Shown one piece after another: positions 12,311-26,479 of a DNA stretch of 64,000 nt. Numbering within the stretch: position 1 is the stretch's first letter; every line of letters begins with the position of its first letter. Below the pieces are notes generated by a model. The model made no database searches, was not told the origin of the DNA, and worked only from the letters and a program-made list of their open reading frames with translations. The translations under genes were made by a program, and so were the position numbers. Source of the stretch: Pipra filicauda (lineage: Eukaryota; Chordata; Aves; Passeriformes; Pipridae); the NCBI RefSeq assembly GCF_003945595.2, contig NW_024104554.1, positions 62,001-126,000 of the forward strand, written 5' to 3'.

Positions 12311-13441
12311 TACTGGAGCAGAGCAGAGAAGAGAGTAAAGTTACGGACAACACCTGGTGTTAAAAACCTGGATTTGAAATTCAGTTAAAGCCAATTAGTA
12401 GTTAGTATATATTTCTGAATCCACATGAATTATGGCAATAGTAGTAGTAATAATAATACTCTAGATGTATATAATGACTATGACTCATAAGGACTCAGAC
12501 TGTGTTTTAAGGGCCATTTCATTTTTTGAGGCACTCATCAAAATGGGTTCTGTTCCTGAAGGGAGCCTTGGGGTACCACAGTAATAAGAATTTAATCTTA
12601 AATAAGAATATGCAATTTTTTTTACTCTCACCCTCCTGTGATCTTGCCAGGGGAGAGCTGTTCTACTTGCAGCTCGGGCTGCTTGTAAAATAAAGAGTGA
12701 TCAGGAAATATGTTAATTCAGCACATCCATTTTGCACTGCAGTGCTGTCTTCTCTTCAGAGCAGTATTGTCAGAGTGGCCTTGGTCAACACTTGTGAGTC
12801 TGCTGAATCTCCCATCTCCTCCCCCAAAACAGCAAGTCTTCCAGGCTTGGTATCCAAATGCAGGTAAAAACTGGACTACAAAGTCACAACTGTAAGTCAG
12901 ACAGAGTCAAAATATTTATTACTGCCATTTAATACAGAGGTAAAATCAAGGTCCAAATTACATTAAATTGAGTAGTGTACTTCAGTTGTATATTGGGAAA
13001 ACAATTTCATAATAATTTTCCAGAACTCTCTTCTGAAACTCTTTAAAACTGAGGAGGTGCAAAGAGTTATCTCCCTTAAGTGAGGTCACCCAAGTCCCAG
13101 ATACAGCTCTATCACTTCTTCTTGCTCTCAGCTGCTTTGAAGAGCAAACAGTGTTTGGAGCAAACTAGGCTGCCATCTGTAGGAAGTGTCTTCAGGCTCT
13201 TTTCCAGAAAGGGTGACGTTCCCTTTCACAGCCTCTTCCTTATGTTAGCCTGGGAGGTTCTGATTAAAGAAATGTACTTTGAATGGGAGATAAGGAACAA
13301 CATTTGCCCTCGTCTCCCCTGTGGTTAACCTTTGTCGTTCAAGGATTATTAGCAGCTGAACTCCAAGCGCTTTGCTTTTCCCCTTGCTACTTTTAGGATT
13401 GTGGGTTATAATTCATCTGAGTCTGTTGCTTTGTCAACTTT

Positions 13442-13477
13442 TAATCATTCTAATTACCTAATTATCTTCTCTAATGA
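13442..13477. promoter_or_regulatory. Cluster of TAAT homeodomain-type motifs
   Basis: TAATCATT, TAATTACC and TAATTATC occur within 36 bp, with a further TAATGAAATGA just downstream. Such clusters match the core preferred by many homeodomain factors, but in AT-rich DNA they also arise by chance. Calling it regulatory is inference. Confidence 0.2.
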
Positions 13478-14574
13478 AATGATAAAGACTTTAACAGTTC
13501 AGTCTTCCTTCTCCCTGTAGGAAATTCTATTTCTTCCTCTGAGATGTTACCTTCTTTGTTTAAATATGAAGACAGAGGAATTTATTTGGGGGCTGGGCAT
13601 AAGTGCTAGTTTTACCTGTTTAAACACTTTTCTTGCTGATTGATTGCTTTTTATAATTGTAGTTACTCTTTAGCCTTTGTTTACAAATCAATGTTTTTGT
13701 TACACTTCCTTAACAATAAATGGCAACAGGGAGAGAGAAAACAGACGTTGCATAAAAACTGGAAACCTGTTCCAAATAGGGGAAAAAATGCATATTTTAC
13801 CAACACCAAAGGTGACTGTTCATGGCAATGAATTTCAAATACATGCCGCATTTCGACTCAGTGAAACATACTTTTTTTCTGCAAGATCACTTTAGCATGA
13901 GTAGTATGGAATGAGGCATCAATCTATGAAATTACATTATGTGGGTTTCATTTACCTTAGGCCAAGGAAAGAAGTGAACTTGGATTTCTCTGCTGTCAAT
14001 AAATACTCCAGATTTACATCTGCTCTATATAGTAGATCTTTTTTATTCGTCCTTTAGCTGTGTTTCAAAAGAAGGAGTGTTTTTGAAAAAATTGCTGACT
14101 GACGGGGAGGTATCAGATCTACAGTCAGTTCCTGTTGTTTTGTTTCCTGGCTGATTGCCTCAGGGTAGCTGCTCACTGAACAGGCTGTATGGTATGTTTC
14201 CTGTCCCGTACACTGCCTAGTTTGAATCCCCTTCTGACTTGTCCAAGTGCCATGTGCTGTCTTCTTCCCTAATCAATGTTTTTGCACGTCCTTTCTCTTG
14301 TCCCTAACAGAAGAGGGTCCATGTGATACTGCTGTGCTGCAGGGATGGTTTCTGTAGCACAAGTTTTTTCTCAGTTTTGTTGTTGGTAGGTACATCTTAC
14401 CTATTGAACACATGAAGTCAGAGAAAGTGTCTGGCTTTCACAATAGCAAATTGCCAAAGAAATAAGCATTTACTTTCTGGAAGGAAGACTGGAAGCAGTA
14501 AGGGGCATGGGATATGATTCAGTTTCTCCTTCACTTAAAAGTGTGTCAGTAGAAAATCATCCCCCCAAAGCAGT

Positions 14575-14880
14575 ATTTGAACACAGAGAATAAAAGTGTA
14601 GGAGAATTCAGAGAGAAAGATCTGTGAGGAGGAGGATAGACAAGGGAAAGAAGGAAATGAGAGGACAAGGCACTTAAAATGTGGAGAGGAATTAGCCTAG
14701 GAGAAGAATAGGAAAAAAACCCTGCTATGCATGAGACATATGGAGGAGCAAAAAAGAATGGAGTTCTGCCTTTTAGAAAAGGAGGGTCAGAACATGAGAG
14801 AAAGCATTTAAAAGAGCATGAAGTGGGTTAAGAAGAAAGAAGCAGAGAGAGGAGGTTGGAAATGTGGGAACTGAGAAAAC
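14575..14880. repeat. Purine (GA)-rich domain
   Basis: About 300 bp in which the plus strand is strongly enriched in G and A, with many AGAGAG, GGAGGAGG and AAGAAGAAAGAAG runs. It is not a clean microsatellite. No coding signal is seen. Confidence 0.6.
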
Positions 14881-16810
14881 TTTCAGGCAAACATACAGTA
14901 ATTCTATGTCCTTGACTATTTCCTTAGGAGGAGCAATGGCATAACTCAAGCCTGTTATAAGTGCAATTCCATTCAAGTCCAGTTCTTTCTGTTATTCCAA
15001 ATTTGAATTCTGTACCTCTGCAGGTTTACTGGCAGTTGAAGACATACTATTCATACAGCATCCTCATTCATTCACGGGGCATGGGACTTCATGTCACTTT
15101 TCTATCCTTAGGATCTAATTTTTATAACTTTTGAAATGTATTCTCTTGTTTCCATTACGTCCATCCTGCTTATCTGTTATGACAAATTCTTTTCTTGTTT
15201 AAGGCAGTCAAGTTTCTAATTTCCCCTTCTAGGAAGCATGTTGCTGTGGAAGGCTTCCCAACATGTCTCCAGCCATTCAGGAATTATTCTGTTTCTGAAC
15301 TGTTTAATCAGCACACTCACATGGGAGCAGCAGCCCTCTGGCATGCACAAACCTCTGTCCTTGGTTCAAAAGCCTCAGAATCACAAGGATCTCATTGGTT
15401 TCCACCTCATCTATTCTAGCTTTCCTTACAGGAGTAATTCTCAGCTGGAATTTGTTATGTTTAGGAACAAGTCCTGGTAAACTCATCTTCTTTTTCTTTC
15501 AAAGCTGCGTATGATGGAACCTGATTTAATTTTCCCTGAATTCAGCTGAATGGGACAGAACATTTTTGAGGGATTGCCACATAGCTATTTTGAACACCTT
15601 TTTTTCTGTTTCCTGTAGTTACTTATCTGAATCTGTGATCCAGATCTTTAAATTCTGTAAACCAACAGACTTTCATTGAAATCTTTTATTGTGTTATACA
15701 TGGAACTATGATTTCTACAGTTAGCCTTATTTTCAGTGTATCAGTAAAAATCCCCTGGAATTCTCAGAAATAAGAGGTAGTCACAGCAGGTCTCCTCTCC
15801 TTTCACATTAAAATTTTAATTCTTTATTAAAATGGAAATTCACAGCAAATCAGATGAAAACAAGTATTTCAATTTTTAATTTTTTTTCATGGATACCTCC
15901 AGGCATATATAGTAACACTTCATGTAGATCTAGCTCTCTTTGTTGGAGCTCTGAAAAAAACATTTTCTTGAACATATTGTGATCTCCCCTGTGCCATGTG
16001 TTACAAAAGATGTGGTAAGAAGCTCTGGCCCACAGAAAAGAATGGCAACTGAGATGAATTTGAGATTCAGATATTTCATGACACAGACAGATATGTGTCT
16101 TTCCAGAATAGCAACTGTAAAGCAGGCATCGTGTCCTAAAATTAAATCAAATGTGTATGTTTAGGCAACACACCTAGAAATCTTGCCCCTCAGTTACTCC
16201 ATGGAGGGATCCAGGATATTTGCATTCTTTACAGTAACAGTAATGCAACAAATAACATTCCCGTTTGTTGGGACTGCCTGCATTATTAAACCTTATGACT
16301 TAATGAGTGTTTGTTTAGTCTTGGTTACAATTTTTTTCAGAGTCTGAGACAATTAAACACCCAAATCCAAATCAAGTTTAAAAGGGAAAGAAAAATTCAG
16401 AGAAAATTGTGTTCAGAACGGATAAAACATGTAATAGTCTAAAGTGGCATCTAGAGAGCATTTAAGTGTGTACATGTATCCTAAAAGGTTAAATCATCAA
16501 ACAAAAGAAAAGAGAAGATTTTAACACTGGACCTTAGGTTGTTTTTGTGGGTTTGAAGAGTCCTAGATACACATTTTGCCTCCCAGAACTGTGTCTATAT
16601 TTTCCTGTCAGTGGATATATATAAACATGCCTAGGAAAGTAAGAGAGGTTCTGGATTCCATTCTTGGCATCAGGCAGCAAAACATATCATTATGATGTAA
16701 ATTCTGCATTTGGACGGCAGGTTTCTTTGAAAGTCCCAAACTCCTGCCATAAAGGTAATTCTGATTTATATTTATCCACATAATTAGTTCTGGAAGATAA
16801 TATGGTTTTT

Positions 16811-16834
16811 TGGTTGGTTGGTTGGTTGGTTGGT
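16811..16834. repeat. (GGTT)n microsatellite
   Basis: Six consecutive GGTT-type units, followed by a T-rich tract to about 16870. Confidence 0.9.
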
Positions 16835-18980
16835 GCCTTTTTTTTTCCTTTTTCTATTTTTTTTCTTTTTCATCCACGTACATTTCAACGAAGAAAAAAT
16901 TGTGGGATTAACATTATCCCATCAGGAAAAGCAAGAAAAAAATACATGTAATAGCCAGCCACCATTGACCACACATCATGATGGCTCTATAAAAAAAGAG
17001 AAAAAAAGAAAAGAATTTCAGCCAGTTGGGAAGCTGTCCCAGATACTGATGAAAAGATAATAATTAATGATAGGATTTTTATTCATTTATTTATTTAGAG
17101 ACAGATGCATTACTAATTTTAACCTCAAAAGGACATTTCAGCCTTGCAAATTGTACAGATTTTTGGATGGTACTTTTTAGATATTTCTGTAAGAAATGTG
17201 GACTTTGCTATTGGCATTTTCTTTCAAGGATCCTTTCAATCTAAAGGAACTCCCTTCCCCTTTACAGTTTCTACAAAGCTGAAAACATGAGGTCCGTGCA
17301 TCATATTTTGATATTTTATAAGCTTATTTACCTCAATAACTATTCATCACTCGGAGCAAAAGATAAAATTTTGGCCTAGCCAATTTCAGAGGGATCAGGG
17401 TTTCCCTCAACCATTTTCCAACGTGGGTTTGAAAAAGGCCTTATGTGTGTCAAAGATAAAATGTATGCCTTTCATGCTCTATATGAGTGGTCTTTTGTTG
17501 GTGAAAAATTGATAGTGATGCAGCTTATTGCAAATATTTAGCCAGTATTTGAATTGCTTTTGTGACACTATAGACTTATTTCTCTCTAACATATCACCAA
17601 AGAATGTAAAAGGCTGCCCCCTGAAGTCACTGATGGATATGTTGATTGTCTTTGGATGGAGTCCTGCAAGAAGTACCACACTTTCCCCATAGAAACATTT
17701 TGACACCCTGTTATCATCCTGAGTTGATCAGACACCTGCTGCTACTCCACCTGCCTTCTTGGCAATCAGAAATGCCTGTCTGCTTCTCTTTTCTATTTTT
17801 TTTTCCCTCAGTCTCTGGCTGTGTAAGTATCAACAGGTGGAATCAATTGTGAGGAAGGATGTTGTGCCAATGCTTCATTGCTGGCATGGAGGCAGGAGTT
17901 CCTGTAGAGAGGATAGCACGTGTGGTTTGAAGAAGGCTGCTCTGCAGAAGTCGGTGCTGTCTGGCACCCATGCATTACTAGAAGGGTCAAACCAACTTTG
18001 GAGCAGGCAGGGTGCCATTCTGACAGAAGGGATAGCCAAGATGCCAGGTAGTTATGCAGCAAGTGCATTTGCTGAGGGTTTGAATGTGAGCCAGCAATGT
18101 TTAAATGACTGTTTGTCTTGAATTTATACACATTTATTTAACAAAATGCATGAAAACTAATCTAAAGCTGCATCGTAATAACAGAAGCAAAAAGTAAAAA
18201 GAGCTTCTGGAGCCGAGCAGAAAGGTAGCTTGCAGCCATAGATGTATTTCACTAATGGAAATGTTCATGTACTTTTATTTACAGTGACAAGTCTCTCTAG
18301 GACCTGTTTTGTCAGAGGAACCGTCCCCTAATAATAAGTATTGACACTTTTCGAGCACTGTAGGTGGCAGAAATATGCAAACTTCAAGATGTTGTAAAGA
18401 TCAACTCGATAGGATCTGCCAATCAGAATTTTTTTCTGGAGCTCGTAGAGCTTTTAAATATCCATATATTTTAACCTAGTTAAATGCACTTTTTAGACAG
18501 AACCAAGGAGGATGGATATGCAAAAGGATATAAAGAGTACTTTTAAAATCCTTTGACCATGTTAACATCTTTAAAAAAAAAAGTTCCTTCTCAATTTCTG
18601 TGTGAAGATTTGAATCAGTACTTAAATTATCTGCTTTAATGTACGTCTTAGACAGTCACCTCTGTTTTGAGAGCATACTGAGAGCAATCACGCCTGTTTA
18701 CAGATAACCTCCTCATTCTAAGCTACTAAGCAGCAACTTTACCACAAACATTTGAATTAATTGTTGGCATCTCAATGGGACAGATTGCCAAGACTTTATG
18801 AATGAGATCCAGCCTTGATACTATATAGGATATCAGACTCACATTAGCCTAGCAGTCAGGCAGGTCCCTTAAATACTTCTTATGTGGGGAGTAGGCAAAG
18901 CCCTCATTGCACCTTGTATAGCTCTCAATATGCAAAACTCTCTTCTCATCTGACGGAGCTGTCTCATTAGTCGATATCCA

Positions 18981-19029
18981 GAACTGAATAGAAGTGAACA
19001 GAACAGAACAGTACTGAACAGAACTGAAG
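18981..19029. repeat. GAACTGAACA-type minisatellite
   Basis: Imperfect 5- and 10-bp units related to GAACA and GAACTGAA repeat across about 49 bp. Confidence 0.75.
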
Positions 19030-22000
19030 GCTATGCTGTTGTCACATTTTTATCTTTCTCCCTCCCATCACTGATGGACATAACACTGTAATACTATCAT
19101 AAACATATCGATTAAGATAGAGTCTTAGGTGAAGCTTGTAAAGACAAGGTAACTCCTTGGACAGTCCTTAGATTGTATCTGCCTGTTTAAAAACAGGCTG
19201 CTACACGGGCTGAAGAAAATGATGCCATTCATGATGCCCTCATAAGTCTTTATTGCCTTCTCTTTTGCTGCAGCTCATTGTTATATTTGGCGTATGACCA
19301 CAGGATCTGTCATATGATGAATAGTCAAAATGAAAGGGAGAAAAATAGGATTGCATTCCAGCAATTTCTCCTGAACTTGTAAGCTCTTAAAAATGTGAAA
19401 TTTGGCAGGAGTAGCTCAGAGAAGATGTATTACCTCTTCCAACACTGTACTGTTTAATTATTTTACATCTTTTAAGAAGTGTGATGTACATTTTATAGGA
19501 AGCAAAGAGAAACAGTTTACTGGAGACTAAAGGACAAATAGGTTAGGCTGATTAATCTTTGACTAAGATTGATTCAGTGAGGTGAGAAAGCAGCTTTGAA
19601 AATACTCCTGCTTTTTTTTTTTTTCCTGATTTTTTTTTTCTAAATCTTGTAAACATTGTGTCAGAATCAAAGCCTGAATCTGAATTCCACACTGGGAGAA
19701 CTACTGTGGCATTTTGAGATGTCCCCTTAAAAAAATATTCACTTTGAAAATTCTTTTAAAGAAACTAGAGGTTATGTTTTTCTGTACACTTAGTCTGTCA
19801 TGCACTGGCCAGTGGTGCAATATGCTCATAATCCACTTATGCTGGTCAACGGTAATGTGTTTACTACAGGCAGTAGTAAATCAGGCCTTGGTAATTTTAT
19901 TCTCAACATAATTAAAGGTTTTGTCCTCTTTTTAAGAACTCTGTTCTTCTAACAATTTAAAATACCTAACTTGGCAAGAGCTAATAGATCTGAATATATG
20001 TAGGAGCGGTAGATATATGTATGCTTGGAGAAGTATTCTTTGGTGTTTGCGGTCCAGAAATCCAAATGTGAATATCCAATAGCTGAACAGTCCCATACCT
20101 ATTTTCAAGCTCCTCCAAAGGGCTTAGTGGAGGAAAATATGACTTTACAGAGCACTGTAGTAGCTGGTCTTTGGAAGCTCTGGAGACATCATCCTCAGTT
20201 TTATAGAGGTAAAGACTCTGTACTTTTTTTGTTACCAGGCTTATCACTGTGCACAATTGTGTTAACGAAGAACCACAATTAATTTACCACCTAATTTGTT
20301 GCTTTTTATTTTATTGCATGTTATTACCATCAGAAGTTTTTGTGATGGTGATTGGTCAGGAATTATATTTAAATAAGCTATACGGCCTATGGAAATTTTC
20401 TCTTACAGATCACTATCTAACAGAGACAGCTCATTATGTTCAAAAGTGGTGGGAGGTGAATGCATTTCAATCTTTGCTTCTCTTAACAGTGGGTTTGCCA
20501 CGTCCAGCAGCAGCCTTGTGCAGAAGCGTTTACACACACTTCTACTGGGATAAGAAGAGATAGAATGATTACCTCTTTGTAACTAAAAAATGTGATTATT
20601 TTCATAAATCCACCTATCTTAGCATCTCCACATTGCTGTATTTTCATAGTCTGGAATATTGCCTAGATAGGGCTTCTTTCCAACTCCTTGACTTATTTCC
20701 TGCGCTTAAAAAGGAACTGGGACAAAGCACGCTATTGATTATGAAGCTCAGAATAGAAAATACTGTATCATATAAGGTTATATTGTAATACAGTATGGTT
20801 GGTAACAATTTTGTTGAGAACATTGCTTTAACTCAACTGCAAGCTGTTTTGTATAGCTCTGTTCAGAAGCATTTATCATTCATGGAACGGATGAGTTTCT
20901 AAATTGTAGCTGACTGTGATTTCTGCTATTTGTATTTGTTATAGGAGCGGTACTTTTAGGGGAGAAATCATTGCAAATTTGAAATAGTGCTTTGATAAAC
21001 ATCAAAATTCAAGAACTGGAGGCACAGAAGCACATTTAAGAGCTAAATAGGAAACAGTTGAAATTTATCTGCAAAGTGGTCGCTAAATGGAAATCAAAAA
21101 GGTCAGCTGCAATTCACTCTAGGGAATCAAGATTCACACACTGAGAGATGCTGCAGGTGCTGTGCTGGACAGTGAAACGCAATGTTTTTAATTAAATCAT
21201 GGGTCTTCCTGAGGGAATATTGCATTAAAATCCAAGTGAATCTGACATAATGGCAAGATCTACATTCCTGGTTCTTCATCAAGTCATTACATTAGTCTGC
21301 CAATTAGATCAGGAGGGAGGCATTTCAAATTACAGCAGCAGTTTTACAGAGTAGATAATTATGGCAAGCTATGAATGAGAGAAATTACTGCAAATACTTT
21401 TTTTTTCTCTCCTCCCCCCTTTTTACTTTTTCCTTTTTCTGTCTTTCTTCCATAATTTTTTTGTTTGTTTGTTTCTTTGTTTTGAGGTTTTCTAGCACCA
21501 AAATGTTACACTTTGGTTACCTTTTAGTTCTTTTTGTTACTTTATTAAGCAAACTGCCAGTCATAATTTGTCTGTGAGTATTGCTGACAATTATAGCTGA
21601 ACTACAGTAATTCTTAATATATTTATGCTTTTAGTCTCCAGCTATCTGGATTCTTTCACTGTTGTAATATCTAGCTTTGAAATAGTGGCCACAAAAGTTA
21701 CCTATGCAGGACTTTCATTGAATGTGAGATCTTATTTACCATAGAATACTGATTTTTATGTAATTGCACTAGGACAAAAAACATGCAGTGCTACTGTGAA
21801 GATTACTTTTGACTTAACAGAAGAATAATTGAAACTGAAGATGTAAGAGATTTAGTTTTAAAATATTTTCATTAATGCATATTAGAGTACCATATTTTTC
21901 GCAACATTTAAAAACTGCTTATATGTCCAAATAATGTAATTAGGGTTGTTAATAGACACCTGCACTGTATATATTTACACTGTGTCATCTAGAAATGCAG

Positions 22001-24368
22001 GTCTTGTTTGCAAGATTATTTTCTTTTATATTTCTATTAACTAATGCTGAATTAGAGTTGATTTGATTTGGAGTATAGAGAACAGCTTCACCTAATTGCT
22101 TCATCTGGATAATTTCTAATGTGGGTTTAGATGTATTCATTATGACTGTATTCTCAAGACTCGGGAATAGTAGTATATATATATATCTATAGATTTTAAT
22201 AAAAGAGTATCAAAGTCAGTTCCGTTTGAATTGCATTTATTTGTAAATATTTTTACTAATATAATTACGCATGTTTGGTCAACATGAACTATTACCTTTA
22301 ATCTAAAATTATGTTTTTGACAGAAAAAAACTACTTTCAAGATGAAATAAAGTCTTGACTTAGTGGTCTGTGCAATAGCTCAGAAGATAAACATCCATCA
22401 AGAATGCAGTATAATCATGCTTGATTCTTTTTTCTGTTAGGAAGGCTAAAGTCCACGATTTCAAGGGGTAGTGTATCACCACTGCAAGACACTATGTTCA
22501 GCATCCTCCTGACAATATTCTGATTTTGTTTAAAGAGAAACTCTATGGTGCATGCATTAGGAACTGACCTGACAATGTCAACAGCAGATTTACTTTTATT
22601 TTCATTCCTGGTGTCAATGAGTAACCAAATATTTTTCACAAGAGAGTGAAGAAACTTGTCTGCGCCTTGTTGATTAGGGTATCCTCATTAATAATGGGAT
22701 TCAAGCTCTGCTTTCATATGGAAAAAGAGTAGATTTCAACAGTGATTTCTTTCAGATAGGCACCCTCATCAACAGAATACTTTAAGATGTAGTTTCTTCA
22801 GCTGTTCTTTTCGAAACTGATTTGCTCTTTAGAAAATGCTTAAACTTGTTTACCTAGATAGAGGTTCAAATGACAAAAGCAAGTGTTTATTAACTGCATA
22901 GGTAGTAGTACTATCAAATTCCTTGGCGAAAGAGACTGGGAATGCAAAAAAATCCCCTATGCCTAGCACAGAAGATGTCAGGAGTACTTGAGAAGAGAGC
23001 TCCATGGACAGCTATTAAATAAACAAATTTTATCTAACCCAGAAAATGCCCCGTGCTGAAAATTACTAGGGCTTCAGGGGAGTATTAGGGAAAGATGTCC
23101 ATATACTTAGTCTTCTCTTACTCTTTCCTATGTATTTGTCTCTAGCCACTGTTTGGACAGAAGATTGGCCAGATCTGAAGAGTGCAGCAGTTCTTAAATG
23201 CTTGAGACTGCAAAAAGAAAGAATTGCATATATAAAATAAACTAATAGTAACATAAATGATAGAGTAGTTTTTTGGCCCATGAATATTCATATTTTGAGT
23301 GAAGATATCCTCCTAGGACATGCAATAGGAATGGAATTTCCTGTATCCCTAATACAGAGATATCATCACCAGTGTTATGAGTCCAGTCTCCCAACATTTG
23401 TTCCAAATTGAGACTGCTTTACGTGGAATTGCTTCATACTCATGTATCCTCTTTCGTAGATAGTTCTATTCCTATTTTAATAGCTTACCTTAAATGTTTG
23501 TGATCACAGTAATCTTCTTGTTTCTGTGTTCTCTCCAGAAGCAAAAGTTATATACTGCTATATTTTTAGATTTTACTAAATGTTGGGTTTTTTTAATTGA
23601 AGTGTATTAAATTATTTATTAAAAACAATTAATAATAATTTTTTTTTTTAAAGAAAAGATAGTGTAATGAAAACCAAAAAATCATCTACGGGAAGCCAGG
23701 GAGATGAAAACTGGGAAAGTAGAAGTGGAATATTAAAATTCATATGGGGAAAATTCAATTTTACACAAGACAAAAAGACAGAAGGAAAGAAAAATATAAA
23801 CACAGTAATGTCAAAGGAGACATTCCGGAGACAGTAAGCAGAAAATCAGAAACAATTTTGCAAGGCCACACTGCAGCAAAAAGAAATTGAATGCCATTTT
23901 GCTAGGCATACACCGACATATAAAGCAGCATTGACAGAAAATAATAATCTCCACAAAGCAGGGAAAGCTGAGGCACCAAGGCAAGGGAGGAAAGTTTTTC
24001 TACTGCTAGTTTGATTCCTGAACTCACAGCTAACTTTTCTCAGCTGCTCTGATGATTTCAAACCACTGACCATTGAAACTGCATGGATTTCCCTTCCATT
24101 GCTAAAGTAAATCTTCATTTTCAGCCATTTTTATGCATTGGATCTCTAGTAGGAATAATTCCCAGAGGTCTTTGGGGCCAACTTCAGAGGAGAATTACCA
24201 AGATACTCTTGCTGAAAAGAGTGCTAAGACCTGGAAAGGATAAAATGACTGGTGACCTCTTTTCATTTAAGTATATATATAATCCGGGAGTTTCTGTAGC
24301 CTATTGAATTACAAACAGCAGCTGAATTTGATAATGTATTCATTGGCTGATAATATAAAAAGAATTAC

Positions 24369-24388
24369 ATATATATATATATATATAT
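24369..24388. repeat. (AT)10 microsatellite
   Basis: Uninterrupted AT dinucleotides. Confidence 0.95.
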
Positions 24389-25843
24389 CTTACAAACAGA
24401 TCACCATATTGCTCAAAAATAGATTCTATTATCTATATTGATTTATGTAACTCCTTACTCTATTATTAGCTCTGATTGATATAACTCTTCATTAGTTATG
24501 GATTTACATTTTATTCATTGTTCCTTTGCCAGCAAGCCAGTGCCAAGAAGCAAAGAAAATGCCACGGTGAAGTTGTTTGGTTTTAGATTTTTTTTTCATT
24601 TTCCACATTTTGGAATACTTTCTGTCTGTTTCACAGTTCCATGAATAAAGCTTCATTTTATAGTGTGAATGTCACTTGCACGGGAAAAGTGCCAGCACCA
24701 AAGACTGAAGTGGTGATGAAGTAATAGACTAAGAACTACATGAATCAGAGATATATGGTTGGATTTGAAAAAACTCTTACCCTGGGTGGCAAATAGTGGT
24801 AATTTTGGCTATTTGTCCAGTTACAAAAATAAAACAGGCAGAGAAATGACAACACATAAAGAACAAAATCTATTCAGCTTAGTCCATAAACACTTTAGAG
24901 ATCAGCTGCAGATGTGGTAGAGCTATAAAGGGCTTTCTGGAACAATGAAAGTCTTACATGCTCCAGCTTACCGATCAAAAAGTGCTCAGAATTGGTGCTA
25001 TTTACAGTAGCAAGCTCTCAACCTACTTCATTTAAAATGAGAATATTTCAACCCCATCCACGGATGGAATTTGTTAGATCAGAGGTTCTGGAATGCCCAG
25101 ATTCTGCAAAGATACTGAATTTAAGCAGTCAGAGCTTGGATTGTTTCTATATAGACCTTACATTAAATCTGTAGAATGTATAGAAAAGAAAAAAAATACA
25201 ACTCTAATGACATGACAAATCCATTTTTTTTTAAATTGTTCACAGATTTTTCAGAAATAAAACCAATACTACCATTAGTTAGTATTACTATTTTTTAATA
25301 AATATGATTGTAAACCACTTTCAATGCAACTTCTGCAAAAATGCAGTAGATAGCTGATTTCAAGGAGCTACCTAGGGGCAAGATTTTGGACAAGTTTCCC
25401 ATACAAGTCTTCACTGTGTACGTCAAAAAAATTTTGTAATTGTTACAATACTCTTGGCATGTATATATGGCATATACACAGCCATAAAAAAAGGACAATG
25501 TGATTTGATGAAGTAGTTTCTTTGTGGGTAGATATGGTGCTGTACTTTAAGACTCTTCTTCCAGTTTGTGATAATTGCTTCTGTTTCATGCTAGTCCAGT
25601 GATACAAAGAAATAACATGCTAACTTGTAATAGATATAGTCTAATAATAAAATGCAAAAAAAAAATTGTTTAAATCTTTAAACAGTATTAGATGTAGTAA
25701 AATAATTTGATTTCAAACATTTTTCAAAGCCTAGAACAGTGTGTTCTTGATGTAAGATTTTTTTTAACCACAATAAGTAGGCTGTAGGATTTGCGTTGGA
25801 GATACCATATGGAAAGCACTAATTTAATGGGAAATGATAAACT

Positions 25844-25879
25844 GTGAATTGGATTCATGATTCATGAGTCACAATTCAC
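25844..25879. promoter_or_regulatory. Hairpin enclosing an AP-1-type site
   Basis: The arms GTGAATTG and CAATTCAC are perfectly complementary and enclose a repeated ATTCATGA motif. TGAGTCA, the AP-1/TRE consensus, lies against the right arm at 25865-25871. The structure is seen directly; a regulatory role is inference. Confidence 0.3.
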
Positions 25880-26002
25880 AATAACACATGCCATTAATTT
25901 ACTAAAATACAGTATGCATGTATATATATTAGTTTGCACGTGTGCCTATATGCAAATTCTTTGTTACCTAATTGTTGTTACAATTCTGACAGAAATATAT
26001 TC

Positions 26003-26016
26003 TTTTTTTTTTTTTT
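26003..26016. repeat. T homopolymer
   Basis: Uninterrupted run of T; simple repeat only. Confidence 0.9.
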
Positions 26017-26413
26017 ATGTAAGAAACAGGACATTTGCACATTAGGAAAACTGGCCAGGTATTGATTTTGGTGCTCACAATGAATAGTTGTGAATATAAT
26101 AGTTATAATGGAGAGCATGCATAATCTCTATCTACACTTGTTCATTGTGTAGGTTATAAATACTTCCAAAGCCTTTGGAACATATTTTTAGAAAGAGTCT
26201 TACAAGCAGAGATGTCAGAAGGCGGATCTGAGAAAAAAGAGTTTTCTGCTGACATTTCTTGATAAACTGAAATAAACATACCTCATTTAGAAAGCTAAAG
26301 CAAAGTATGCCAGTGCAACCATTTGATTGTAATGATTAAAACTGATGCCTGTTTTATGATGTAATATTGTATCCTTTCTGTACAAGTAAAACCCAACAAT
26401 ACTGTCTTTGGGT

Positions 26414-26479
26414 GGTCTTGAGTGAATAATTTTCTGTAATCAAAGTCCTTATTTTAGTCTTCTGTAAAATGAAGGGTAG
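26414..26479 (+). mobile_element. Probable MIR SINE 3' remnant
   Basis: The segment follows the 3' half of MIR. It starts with GGTCTTGAGTGAATAATTT, comparable to GACCTTGGGCAAGTCACTT. It ends with TCTTCTGTAAAATGAAGGG, comparable to CTCATCTGTAAAATGGGG. Spacing between the two blocks agrees within about 2 bp. MIR predates the amniote split, so old copies are expected in birds. Confidence 0.45.

Larger units (their letters stand above)
12311..20000. other. Non-coding sequence with simple repeats
   Basis: No gene is supported. The stretch contains a TAAT-rich cluster near 13.44 kb, a GA-rich domain at 14.58-14.88 kb, a GGTT repeat near 16.8 kb and a small minisatellite near 18.98 kb. The 120-codon frame at 17759-18121 has no recognisable domain and overlaps a similar-sized antisense frame. 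Confidence 0.6.

Noticed and set aside
17759..18121. 120-codon plus-strand open frame
   Set aside because: It overlaps a 107-codon antisense frame, has no recognisable domain and no splice or promoter context; it is likely chance.
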